From: Canna indica
Lineage: Eukaryota; Streptophyta; Magnoliopsida; Zingiberales; Cannaceae
Length of the DNA: 64,000 nucleotides
Assembly (NCBI GenBank): GCA_034359265.1
Contig: CP136890.1
Span: forward strand, 94,203,501-94,267,500
Direction: 5' to 3'
Below are positions 47,034-57,399 of the stretch, piece by piece (the first letter of the stretch is position 1; every line of letters starts with the position of its first letter). Position numbers and translations under genes: made by a program. The notes under the pieces are model-generated. The model worked only from the letters and a program-made list of their open reading frames with translations, did not search any database and was not told the origin of the DNA.

Positions 47034-48354
47034 ACTGCGGTGAGACTTTATTTGATATTGTTCATGACTTGACTTCTAGAATATTATTTGATATTGTTCG
47101 CTCTCTGTTGGTGATGGTCCACTACTAGAATATTAGCTATCAGCCACGGGGCTTACCAACGGTTGCCTGGGCTGTCAAAAACATTCACGGCTTCTCGACG
47201 GTCACACCGGTCGTGGCTGATGTGACCAAATTAGCTGCGGTTCGCATACACCGTCCAAGGCCGTCGCTCATAGATGATGGGGCGCACGGGGGCACAAAAT
47301 GAAATAACGTAGTAGCGACGACTTCGTGGGGACCAAGGGTGATGCAATAGAGAACACAAATCCAATTAAGGATCGAACAACAGGATGATTCAGGTTAAAT
47401 TCCTGACATCAATCCCAGCAAATGTATTGAACTAGAGTAAGAACTCAGTTTACAAGGTGAAGTATCACTCTATCAAGAAAAAGATCCCTTCAAAAGTAAT
47501 AGGTCACGACTTATATACTCTGCCCGCTTTCTTTAACAATCACTCAACTGTGGACCAGTCAATGGTCCACGTGTCACTCTCATCAAGTATTAAAATAAAC
47601 TGGTAGCAATTACAAATGTGTCACTTACGAACGATTACTTAAGCTAATCAATTAAAGTGTTAAGCTGATAACAATCAGCCATTTATTACAACCAACCATA
47701 ATTACATCAATTACAATCAATCAGTATACATCAAAGGGGTTGTCGGTGCTATAAGTAAGTAATTAGCCACGGCTCGCATCGGTCGTCGCTTATTAATTGA
47801 TGGCTCGAACACGACGCCAAAATAAAAAATACGTCACCGACGGCTTAGAGAGGGCCAAATGGGACGTGTGATAAATCTTTTTATTTGTGTTCGCGCCCGA
47901 CCCTTCAATTCCTCTTTCTTTCTTTTCTTCTTCTTCTATGCTACTGCCGCGCCGTCGCCACTGTCGATTGTTGTCGTCCTGTCGCTGGTGATCAACTCCA
48001 TCGTCGACCCTCCGTCGCTCGATTTCTCCCCGCCGGTGATCACTGCCCTCCGGTATTCATCTTTTGTTGTCTCCCTGCCGCCGCCCCCGCTCCGCCCACC
48101 GTCCAGTCACTGTTGGCTACTGTTAATGATTAGGGTTAAACCCTAATGAACTAATCAATTAGATGATTAGGGTTTAATTAAACCCTATTATTTTTTTAAT
48201 TTTTTATTGTTAATTATTAGAAATCAATTGTTAATTAGTTAATTATTTTGATTAATGTTAATTAGGGTTTAATTATTTTTAGGTTATTTAATGTTATTGT
48301 TGATTAGTTTAATGAAATTAATTAGTTTAATGTTAATTATTTAGTATTAATGGG

Positions 48355-48492
48355 ATCGTCCACTGAGGACCCGTGCCAGAATCGTCCATTATGGACTCGC
48401 GGCCAAATCGTCCACGGTGAACTCGCGCCGGAATCATCCACTTTGGATGAACTCACGCCGGAATCGTCCATTATGGACTCGCACCGGCATCC
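48355..48492 (+). repeat. Five tandem ~27-bp repeats (AATCGTCCATTATGGACTCG type)
   Basis: Units share TCGTCCA...TGGACTCGCGCCGG, and each contains a short inverted TCCATTATGGA-like sequence. They lie in the leader of the third CACTA element, upstream of its Tnp2. Confidence 0.85.
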
Positions 48493-48748
48493 ACAAATTT
48501 ACAAAATAATCAAGACGAATTGATACGTTTCATGTACGCATCGGCGAGCTCAAGTTTTAATTTTGCAAAACCTTATATCCGTTCGAGGGTTGTATGTTCG
48601 TGTAAACAAAGTAAATGATCTTTCATACGACGTACAACCCTTGAATTATCCCTAATTGGATAATTTGATAACATAGTTATTTATATTGCACTTAGTTTAT
48701 TTCTTTTAGTCATTATTTATTTTAAAATTTTGGCTTGTATCTCCCTTA

Positions 48749-48788
48749 TTCTTCGATACGCGCCCAGATGATATGCGTATTCGGAGAA
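48749..48788 (+). promoter_or_regulatory. Conserved hairpin upstream of Tnp2, copy 2
   Basis: Arms TTCTTCGATACGC (48749-48761) and GCGTATTCGGAGAA (48775-48788) pair with one wobble and one bulge around the loop GCCCAGATGATAT. The loop is identical to that of copy 1. One stem pair is T-A in copy 1 and C-G here. Confidence 0.7.
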
Positions 48789-48893
48789 CTAAAGAAATTC
48801 TAAGTGTAATATAAATAACATGAATCTCGAATGGAATAGGACCATCCAACCTAAAGACATTACCTAAAGATATTGCCAACTTTTTTACAAAAC

Positions 48894-50820
48894 ATGTCGG
48901 GCGATCGAAGTTGGATGTACCGACGAATTCATCGTGGAGCTATAACGGATGAATTTCGAGTAGGCGTAACTTACTTCTTAAATTTCACCTACTCGAATAA
49001 AAAATTCCTTAGTAGTGATAAAATCTGATGTTCGTGCCGGAAATATTCGAACATAAGATTTTTAGATCGGGAAACTGTTACAATGCATCTGTATACAAAA
49101 GGATTCACACCAAGATATTTTGTATGGAATTGTCAGGGGAGTCATGTCAAGTCGGGACGTCGAGCAATCGTGTTGTCCAAACTCATGGTGATTCATCTAC
49201 CGTGGTTGTTTCTTCTTCCAATCCACATAATCCTTATAGAATAATGATTCTGGATAGTCTTAGCGGATAATTCCATTTAAATGATAATATTGAGTCAGTG
49301 ACTGAGATGGTACAACTATCAGATACTACGACAGTTGAAGTCATTGAAGAACAACCTACGATACAAATTGAATTATTGAATAAGGAGGCTGCAGAATTTT
49401 ACAAGATGTTGAAAGCTGTCGATGAATTATTGTATGAGAATTGTCTTAAATATACAAGATTTTCGGCAATGACGCAACTCTTGGACATCAAGTCCAATTG
49501 TAATATCAGCGGGGTTGTGTTTGATCGGATTGCAGGCTTTATCAATGGTATGCTACCTCCAGATAATAAGTTTGAGCCAACTTTTTATAAGACAAAAAAG
49601 TTGATGAGGAAATTTGGGCTTGGGTACGAAAAGATACACGCGTGCCCAAATAACCGTATTTTATATTATAAAGAAAATGCACAGTTGGAGCATTGTCTGG
49701 TATGTGAACATCCTCGTTAAACGGAGAAGAAATTGGTCCGACAAAAAAATATCCCCTTTAAGGTGCTTCGGTATTTTCCACTGACACCGAGGCTTCAAAG
49801 GTTATTCATGTCAGAAAAGACTGCCCCCTATATGAGTTGGCATGCAAGAAGTCGTGATGATACAGTAATGACTCATCCATCCGACAGTGAAGCATGAAAA
49901 CCTTTGGATAGATATTATTCTTCATTAGATTTGGATAGACGTAACTTACTTCTTAAATTTTGCCTACTCAAATAAAAAATTTCTTAGTGGTAATAAAATT
50001 CGATGTCCGTGCCGGAAATGTTCGAACATAAGATTTTTGGATCAGGAAATTGTCACAATGCATTTGTATACAAAAAGATTTACACCAAGATATTTTATAT
50101 GGAATTGTCACGGGGAGTCACGTCAAGTCGGGACGTCGAGCAATCATGTTGTCCAAACTTATGGTGAATCCTCTACTGTGGTTGTTTCTTCTTCCAATCC
50201 ACCTAATCCTTATAGAACAATGATTCTATATAATATTGGCGGACAATTCCATTTAAATGACAATATTGAGTCAGTGATTGAGATGGTATAGCTACCAAAT
50301 ACTACGACAGTTAATGGATATAAATTTCACACACTTGAATATTCATCTACACGGAAAACTATGAATGCCGGTGTCTGCGTCAAAAGGACAACGTACGCTG
50401 AATATGTTGTTGACTTTTACGGACTGTTGGAAGAAGCTAGTCATATAATTGTAATTTATCGAATGAAAATCAGTTGCCCTTTTTAAATGTCAATAGTTCG
50501 ATACAAGCGATAGGAGCATGAGAGTTCATCCAAAGTATAAACTTGTTCAGGTCAATTGCAAATCAAAATTGGCTTCGAATGAGCCATTTATATTGGCATC
50601 TCAAGCTGAACAAGTATATTATATGCAGTATCCGTCTCGAAAGAAAGATATGACAGATTGGTGTGTAGTCTGTAAGACTAAAACCAAAGAAAAAATTAAC
50701 CTGGTAGGCCACGAGGGCCGTCGACATCGAGACGTAGGCCACGAGGGCCTAACAGAATTCTCCCTCTGCCAGCCGAGGGAGAGTCGCACAGATCAGTTAG
50801 TGTGTGCAGTAGAAGGTAAG
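48894..50820 (+). pseudogene. Rearranged Tnp2 transposase with a duplicated N-terminus and deleted core
   Basis: From ATG 48894 the frame reads MSGDRSWMYRR, then the Transpos_assoc region (CSCRKYSNIRF, cysteines partly lost). The Tnp2 start follows, with MRKFGLGYEKIHACPNN and EHCLVCEHPR (49590-49720), and the match continues to HPSDSEA near 49896. A second copy of the N-terminal block follows (about 49935-50300), then joins directly to the DUF4216-like C-terminus (TMNAGVCVKR at 50370; HPKYKLVQVNCKSKLASNEP at 50524-50583). The catalytic core is missing. Several stops are present. This is a derivative built by internal duplication and deletion. Confidence 0.8.
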
Positions 50821-51025
50821 TAGATGCATTAATTATCCATTATAATTTATTTATAAGTCAATATATCATAATATAGAATTGTACTATATTTGGTGCAGGT
50901 TTGAGCAGGAGGACTTCCCACTCACAATAGCAGAGACGATCCAAAAGTTTATGCACGGGGCATGGCCTACATGGTCTCACGTGCCCCATGAGCATATGAA
51001 TTTACTATAGCGAGAGTTTTCGATA
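50821..51025 (+). pseudogene. TnpA-like exon remnant of the third CACTA element
   Basis: After a donor GTAAGTAG (50815) and an acceptor GTGCAG (50898), the exon reads RFEQEDFPLTIAETIQKF then HGAWPTWSHVPHEHMN. This parallels exon 2 of the TnpA-like gene at 39014-38891 (FEHDD..., ELWTSWTRVSNHY). It contains a stop. No later exons were recognised. Confidence 0.65.
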
Positions 51026-51130
51026 AGTATATTTATTAAATTAATGTTAATATTAAATATCGATCGGTAATAATAAACATGGTCTCACGTGCCCTCTTGA
51101 TTTTGATTCTTAGCTCCGCCACTGCCTCCA

Positions 51131-51609
51131 TGCTTACCTTCAAGGGCAACAAGATCCAAGGGGTAGCCGCCATCATAGCCAAGCTCACCTCCCTCCCCTT
51201 CCAGCAGTACGCTCATCCCAACCATTTCTACTATTGACTGCCAGGCCTCCGGCCCCGCCGGCGGCATGCTGGTCTTCGTCAGCAGATCCCTCCAGCTCGT
51301 TGACGAGCAGCACCCTCTCAGGTTCAACCAGATGTTTCAACTGATGCCAACACCTCAAGGGAGCTTCTATGTGCTGAATGACATTTTCAGCCTGAATTAT
51401 GCTTGACTCCATCTTTTAAATTATCTGCGGGTGTAGTGATTGGGTAGCAAGAGGAAATAGTGTTCTTTGTGATGCATATGTGTTAGAAGAAGCAATATTG
51501 TTGTATACATAACTTTGAGTCCTCCTGAAGGGAACAAATTGTGTGACTTTCTTAATATTGGATTTGTTATGAAACTGTCACTAGAAAATGCTTGGTCGAA
51601 AAAAAAAAA
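51131..51609 (+). pseudogene. NTF2 (nuclear transport factor 2) gene fragment, probable retrocopy
   Basis: NTF2 carries Ran-GDP into the nucleus. The plus strand reads MLTFKGNKIQGVAAIIAKL then TSLPFQQ. After a frameshift near 51225 it continues DCQASGPAGGMLVFVSRSLQ, then QMFQLMPTPQGSFYVLND and a final LNYA stop at about 51405. This covers roughly the last 80 of about 125 residues of plant NTF2; the N-terminal third is absent. About 200 bp of 3'-UTR-like sequence follows, ending in a run of 11 A at about 51599, which suggests a 5'-truncated retrocopy. An 18-bp direct repeat (50969-50986, 51077-51094) brackets the left junction with the CACTA sequence. Confidence 0.8.
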
Positions 51610-51845
51610 GATGATTGCTTTCTTGCAGTAGGCCGTGAAGAACCAACTCTTGCGAACTTGGCAACCTCTTCACCAATGGACTTCTCGGAGATCCACAAGA
51701 AGAGGAGAATGCCACCTGCCCCAGATTATTGCCAAGAGAATATATTCAAAGAGCATCTTATGCGATGAGCATTGTAGCTGATAATTAAAGGCTTGAATTT
51801 GGCCAAGTACTTAATCAAGATTTTTGTGATAAATTAAATAAAGGC
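51610..51845 (+). other. Unidentified exon-like block
   Basis: After a CTTTCTTGCAG acceptor-like site (51630) a frame reads EPTLANLATSSPMDFSEIHK then KRRMPPAPDYC before a stop near 51767. GC content and the splice-like border suggest a captured exon. The protein is not recognised. Confidence 0.3.
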
Positions 51846-52099
51846 TTAGGGCGCGTTTGTTAGGGGTATTTTCGCATTTTGGTTTGATTTGAAACCAAAA
51901 TGCAGCCCTGAAATCTCGTTTGTTGATGAAAACGGGTTCGAGTTTTCGCGGAACACCTATTTGTACATAAATCAAAATTCTACTCGGAGTAGAATTTTGG
52001 TTTTCACGAAAATAACCCGAAACGAGAGGTGACAAACTTGTAAAATAATTGCAACTTCCGCCTATTTCGTGAAAAGCAACAAAACCCATGCGATCACGA

Positions 52100-52335
52100 G
52101 TTAGGGCAAGTCCTCGACACCTCTCCTCCGCATCCCTTTCGAACACCTCTGCGGCGAAAAAAATTGCCTTCGGCGAAAGCTTGATCTCCCCCAAATAAAC
52201 TCTCCCTCCTCACGAGGTAATTAAATCCACCTCTCCTCTACATCCCTTTCGAACACCTTTGCGGCGAAAAAATCGCCTTCTCCTCGGCAGCTTCGACGAA
52301 AGCTTGAACCCGTCCAAATAAACTCTTATTTCTCC
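52100..52335 (+). repeat. ~115-bp tandem duplication in the Harbinger 5' leader
   Basis: CACCTCTCCTC, CATCCCTTTCGAACACCT, GCGGCGAAAAAA and CGAAAGCTTGA occur in order twice. Confidence 0.85.
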
Positions 52336-52384
52336 TCGCAAGATAAATCTAACCTTCTATTGACATATATTTGATCTCTTTGTA

Positions 52385-54060
52385 TTTTTTCGGTGTGATC
52401 CATGAGATCTGGATCTAGGGTTTACTGTCGAGATTTGGATGTAAAGGTTTTCTGTTGACATCTGTTGACATTTGTGAGATCTCGTTGTATTTTTTTCGGT
52501 GTGAACTGTGAGATTTGAATCTAGGGTTTACTGTTCTTACTACTCTATCATTTTTGGTTTTCATCGGTTGTTACATTTTTCATATCTAGGGTTTTTATAT
52601 GTGTTGTTCTTGCTATTCTATTCTTTTTTGTTTTCATCAGCTGTAACACAGAGCTGTTATATAGTGATCCTATCTTGCTATTTTCAATCAGCTATTCTAT
52701 ATGTGTTGTTCTTGCTGTAATTCGTTCTTGCTATGTTCTCACTATGTTCATTTAAATGTGATCCGTGAGATCTGGATCTAGGGTTTACTGTTGACAAATA
52801 CTATTCTTGCTATGTTTATTAATTATATGTTTCTATTCTTTACATGTTACTCTTTTGACACATATATATTTCTATTTTGTTATATATATTTCTCTTTTGT
52901 TATATGTTGTTTTGTTCTGTTATATATATTTCTATTATGTTCTATTTTATATTGTTGTTCTGTATGGAGAAATCAATTCTGTTATATATATTTCTCTTTT
53001 ATATTACTGTTTTATATTACTGTTATGTATGTGTTAATTTCAAGGTCTGATGGAGATATCAATTTCAAGCTATTATGTTATATAGTTTGATATGTTTGCT
53101 ATTCATGTGTTTTTGATTAACTCTATTCATGTGTATCAGTTAGTTAGTTTGTATTATTCATGTGGTTCGACTGAGTTTATCTGTATGTGTACTATTCAAT
53201 CTTTTATATGGTTTTGTGTACATATCAGTTTGGTGTACATGATTTTGGTGTACTCTATTATGTTCTATGTTCTGTTATGTTCGGTTTTGTTTCATGATAT
53301 GTTATATGCTCTAGTATATGCTCTAGTATACTTTTTATGTTGTTAGTATACTTTTTATCTGTATAATTTGGTTTTATATGTTGTTCGTATACTTTATATG
53401 CTCTATTGTGCATGACATGATCTGTTATCAGTTTGCATGGGTTACTTTGATGATCTGTTATCAGTTTGCATGAGTTACTTTGATGATCTATTTTTATTAT
53501 CTATGGTTTTTGCATGGGTTACATGTTCGATTATGTTTCATGATCTGTTTAATATTTGTTATAGTAATATCTACTTCATTTTTACTTCATTGTTAATGGA
53601 TTGCTTGACTGTTTATTATTGCTTCACTTTTAATCATGCTTTATATGTTGTTAGTATACATTATACTCTATGCTCTATTATGTTCGGTTCTGTTTCATGA
53701 TCTGTTATATGCTCTAGTATATGTTGTTTCATGATCTATCTGTATACTTTTTATGATGTTAGTATACTTTGCTGTTAGTATATGTTGTATGTATACTTTT
53801 TATGTTGTTAGTATATGATGTTAGTATATGTGGTTAGTATACATTATTGTTAGTATACTTTTTATGTTGTTAGTATATGTGGTTAGTATACATTATTGTT
53901 AGTATACTTTTTATGTTGTTAGTATACTGTTATAGTATATTGTGTTTATTGTTGCTGACTGTTTATTGTGGTAATATATGTTGCTTCACTTCATTTATAT
54001 TGCTTACTGTTTGATATCTTGCATGATGTTGCTTATGGTTAGTATATTTATGTAACTGTT
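52385..54060 (+). repeat. TG/TA-rich leader with repeated GAGATCTGGATCTAGGGTTT and GTTAGTATACTTTTTATGTT motifs
   Basis: GAGATCTGGATCTAGGGTTT, exact or with one or two changes, occurs three times (about 52405, 52510, 52768). From about 53330 to 53940 GTTAGTATACTTTTTATGTT-like units recur many times. A CTATTTTGTTATATATATTTC motif repeats in 52860-53000. The overlapping ORFs here encode only F/Y/C/V-rich low-complexity sequence and are not genes. It is probably leader or intron of the Harbinger genes. Confidence 0.6.
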
Positions 54061-54121
54061 TATATGTTGCTTGTGGTTAGCTTACAAATATATTTTCAAG
54101 TAGATATAATAAGTTAAACAT

Positions 54122-55060
54122 ATGGGTGGCCATCGAAATCTGAGGGAAAAGTCGGAGTTCTGACCAAAGAATACCACAAAAGAATTTTTGTACCTCTTGC
54201 ATAATAGACAAGCTGAATTAGGCAATCTCAATTTTGATAAGACTGTATGGGAAGATATTAGTAAAAAATTGGAGGAGAAGTGTGAGACTAATTACGGGGT
54301 GAAGAAATATAAGTCCAAAAAAACACGACTTCTTCGTTTATATAAGCATTTCCAAGAGTTGATTAACCACACTGGGTTGTCACATGGAATCCTGACACGG
54401 GAAAGATTGATGTCGATGAAACAGTGTGGAACTCATCGGTATGTTGTTTTGTATTTACTATTTAATCAATGGGGTTAAGTTAGTTGGTTTTAGAAGAAAA
54501 AAAAATCGTGTGCAGAAAGAAACGACAAAAAGTTATTTCAAACCCTTTAAGAACGGGCCACCACCACACTATAATTTGGTGGAATTGATATTTCAAAATT
54601 AATCCGCAACTGGTGGGATGGCCTGATCATCAATACAACCCCCAATGAATTCGGATGAAGAGCGTATGTTAGAGAAGGAATATTTGAATCCGGATGTACG
54701 TGGGAATGAGCCCTTAGTGTAGGAAGATAATGATAGTGTTGAGGAGGTAGATAGATGTTCATCTATTTCCTCACGCGGCAATAAAAGAGGTAACAGGAGA
54801 AGAAGAAGCTGTATGAACTTATTTCAAATCACTATGCAGCCCGTCGAAGTGATGCAGCTTCAGTGTACACATTACCCCCGGATCCATATAGCGTCCCAAA
54901 TTGTGTTGGACGCATTACTAGTGTGGGAGGGCTACCTGAAGCTCACTTGTTTAAGATAATGACTTACTTGGTTGAGCACCCAGATGCTCGACCACTTGCT
55001 ATGTCATTGAATGACGAACAACTCAAGAAATGGATGCAAAGGGTGACACATTATTTTATT
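54122..55060 (+). pseudogene. Harbinger-associated Myb/SANT-like protein, broken
   Basis: This partner binds DNA and helps the Harbinger transposase into the nucleus. From ATG 54122 the frame opens MGGHRNLREKSEF and meets a stop. It continues FLYLLHNRQAELGNLNFDKT, VWEDISKKLEE and GVKKYKSKKTRLLRLYKHF, the three-helix Myb/SANT-like pattern. A -1/+1 frameshift near 54386 is followed by NPDTGKIDVDETVWNSS. An intron-like gap comes next. An acidic region (NSDEERMLEKEYLNPD, about 54640) and a C-terminal piece (VGGLPEAHLFKIMTYLVEHP, 54914-54973, on through ARPLAMSLNDEQLKKWMQ) complete it. Confidence 0.75.
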
Positions 55061-55220
55061 TTTTATGATGTAGGATTGAACAATGTGTATAACAATACTT
55101 TATTTTATTTTTTTCATGCTTTGGTTATGAACTGAACTGAATAATTTATTTCTAGTTTATTTAATTTCATGCGTTATGTTTTCATGCATTATGTTTTACT
55201 TATTTTTTAATTATCGTAGA

Positions 55221-56519
55221 ATGAGTCATCAACTTCCACATACATTTTATAGCGATGAAGAAATTTTCGATGACTTGGTATTATTACTCATGTTGGATAT
55301 ATTGGATAAGTTGGATGAATTAGAAAACCCAACCCCAATAAGAGCAGTGCGCACTTCAATTTTGAGAGGTGCGGACTATGTGCATGAGTTAATACATAGT
55401 CATGTACGATACTACGAGAACTTGCGTATGGAGCCAAGTTTATTCATTAGATTATGCATCGATCTTAGGAGACTTGGCTTGGAAGACTAAAATATATTTG
55501 TGGAGGAAGCAGTTGCAATGTTCTTATATACACTTTGGCATAATGAACGAGTGAGAGTGGTTGTGGAGCGCTATCAACACTCCACTCAAACGTGTCACAA
55601 GTTGTTCAAGTTGACACTTGCAGCGGTTCTTAGGTTAGGGACATAAATTATCAAACCCCGAGAACCTCGAACTGTTCAACCTGAAATTGAAGGGCGTCCT
55701 AGGTGATTCCCTTATTTTAAGGTAAAATCTTTTCCTAGTCCTTATGTATAATTCCATAGGGTTTGTCTAACATTTGAACAATCCTTTTGTAGAATTGCAT
55801 AAGGGCGATAGACGGGACACATATCTCGGCATTCGTTCCCGCAAATAAGACATCTTTATATCGGGGCCATAAGGGAACCATTACACAAAATGTAATGGCA
55901 GCATGCACTCACAATATTCTATTCACCACGTATTTTCAGCCACACTATTTATTCTCCCAACTCAGATTTTCCTATGCCAATAGGAGGTAAATTTAACTCA
56001 ACGCAATCACTTCCTTAGTGTTGATTTGGTCTTAATAGAAATTTTTCTTACCTTTTGTTAGATGAATTCTACGTGGTTGATGCGGGATATCCGAACGTAT
56101 CTGGATTTTTGGCACCTTATCGTGGTGAAAGGTACCATAGATCAGATTATTGTAGGCGAGGCCTCTCAACAAAAAGAGAATTGTTCAATCAACGACATTC
56201 CTCCGTTCAGAACATAATCAAACGATGCTTTGGACTATTGAAAGCACGATTTTCGATATTAAAGATGATGCTGAATTACCCACTAGCAAGACAAAACAAT
56301 AACGTATTGGCGTGTTGTATAATTCATAACTTCATTATTAAATATCGTAATTCAGATGAATTAATCGATATTTGGAACAATGAAGAAGTTATTATTGATG
56401 ATGAAGAACAATCTTCACCCCCTATTGAATCATCAGTAGGTGAATCTTCTTCAACTCAAAATATTATGCATGACATTCGGGAAGGGATTGCAAATCAGCT
56501 TTGGGCACATCGACATTGA
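55221..56519 (+). pseudogene. PIF/Harbinger DDE transposase, broken, catalytic Glu replaced by Lys
   Basis: From ATG 55221 (MSHQLPHTFYSDEEIFDD) the frame runs to a stop at 55488, then continues LYTLWHNERVRVVVERYQ. A probable intron (55722-55794) precedes the DDE_Tnp_4 domain: AIDGTHISAFVPANKTSLYR (first Asp near 55811), QNVMAACTHNILFT, a second intron (about 55987-56060), then DAGYPNVSGFLAPYRGERYH (second Asp near 56078). RHSSVQNIIKRCFGLLKARF follows. In this family the third catalytic residue sits in N-x-x-E-R-x-F-G; here the codon is AAA (Lys, 56220-56222). Together with the stops this indicates an inactive transposase. The C-terminal 154-codon part is still open. Confidence 0.85.
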
Positions 56520-56661
56520 TTGCCCTTCCATATTTTAATTAGGTTTAAACATGTAAATAGAATTCTATATCTTGGACTTGTATAGATTTAATTGCTACTT
56601 AGATTTATTTTTGATAGTGTATGTAACCAACAATATACTAATTTTAGTTTCATTAAATAGT

Positions 56662-57000
56662 ATGACGGCTTCTTCATCCCGAATAAGCGAAACGTATTTG
56701 AGATATCAAAACAGAGAATATTTTTGCGGTTTACGAGCCGCAGTAAGGATAAGTGAAAGTGAGAAAAATCTCGGCCGATTATATGCGGCTTGCATAAATA
56801 GAGGCAAAATTGACATTCTCAGTTGTCAATTCTTCCGATGGATCACTCTCATTGCAACGACAATACGCGATGAGGAAGAAAAAGTGAACCAAAGAAGTAG
56901 GGACCTCTTTTCACTTGAGGCAAAAACGAACAAGCTCCTTGACATGGGTTGCAAGGGGTTGATAGTACTTGTTTTCATTACAATTATTTTTTTTGTTTAA
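56662..57000 (+). CDS. Small GRF-type zinc-finger protein with C-terminal membrane segment, inside Harbinger
   Basis: An intact 112-codon ORF (MTASSSRISETYLRYQNREY opening). Residues about 22-60 fit the GRF zinc finger: FCGLRAAVRISESEKNLGRL, then YAACINRGKIDILSCQFFRW, with the N-x-G-R-x-[FY] core, a later Cys and C-x-F-F-x-W. The first Cys of the usual C-x-C pair is Tyr here, so zinc binding may be weakened. A charged helix (RDEEEKVNQRSRDLFSLEAK) leads to a hydrophobic tail, GLIVLVFITIIFFV, a likely membrane anchor. Small plant GRF proteins commonly have this layout. It lies 142 bp after the transposase on the same strand. Whether it is host cargo or an element gene is unknown. Confidence 0.6.
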   Translation: MTASSSRISETYLRYQNREYFCGLRAAVRISESEKNLGRLYAACINRGKIDILSCQFFRWITLIATTIRDEEEKVNQRSRDLFSLEAKTNKLLDMGCKGLIVLVFITIIFFV

Positions 57001-57194
57001 ATAGGTTAGATAACAATAATGATGTAAACCTAAATACTTTATTGGACTACTAATGTAATTTGACTACTTTATCTTATTATTTGATTAACTTTAGTTTTAT
57101 ATTGACGGGGAATTGGAGGCAATAACTAATCAATGGTTATGCGCACTTTCCTTCTAAGGTCGTAAAGTAATGTTGTCCATTATCAGTTATGATT

Positions 57195-57352
57195 TTATAT
57201 AAATGTGTGGTTGTATTTATATTTCATTGTTTGGTTGTGCTTATATAAATGCGTGGTTGTGCTTATATTTTATTATTTGGTTGTGCTTATATAAATGCGT
57301 GGTTGTGCTTATATATTTCATTATTTGATTGTGCTTATATAAATGCGTGGTT
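57195..57352 (+). repeat. Tandem ~52-bp repeats (GCGTGGTTGTGCTTATAT type)
   Basis: ATAAATGCGTGGTTGTGCTT and the paired TCATTATTTGGTTGTGCTTA alternate three to four times. Confidence 0.85.
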
Positions 57353-57399
57353 GATTTTATACTTTGATTATTTTAAGATAATGAGCAAACTTTATTTTG

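Larger units (their letters stand above)
47120..51025 (+). mobile_element. Third CACTA element, partial, with duplicated transposase pieces
   Basis: The left end CACTACTAGAATATTAGC at 47120 is followed by sub-terminal CCACGG / GGTCGTGGCT / CCGTCGCT repeats (47140-47270 and 47765-47850). These are split by an unidentified about 470-bp insertion (47275-47740) with a TATATA motif. The plus strand then carries Tnp2 and TnpA-like remnants in the usual order. No matching right terminus was found before the Harbinger element at 51849, so the right part is deleted or further away. Confidence 0.65.

Noticed and set aside
49012..49019. TAGTAGTG taken as a CACTA right end
   Set aside because: It lies within the Transpos_assoc coding stretch and the duplicate copy at 49985 reads TAGTGGTA; there are no sub-terminal repeats beside it.
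51085..51412. Minus-strand ORFs over the NTF2 fragment
   Set aside because: The plus strand matches NTF2 over most of the span; the antisense frames are shadows.
52508..53700. Several 70-99-codon ORFs rich in Phe, Tyr, Cys and Val
   Set aside because: They are translations of TATATT/TGTT low-complexity leader sequence in the Harbinger element.
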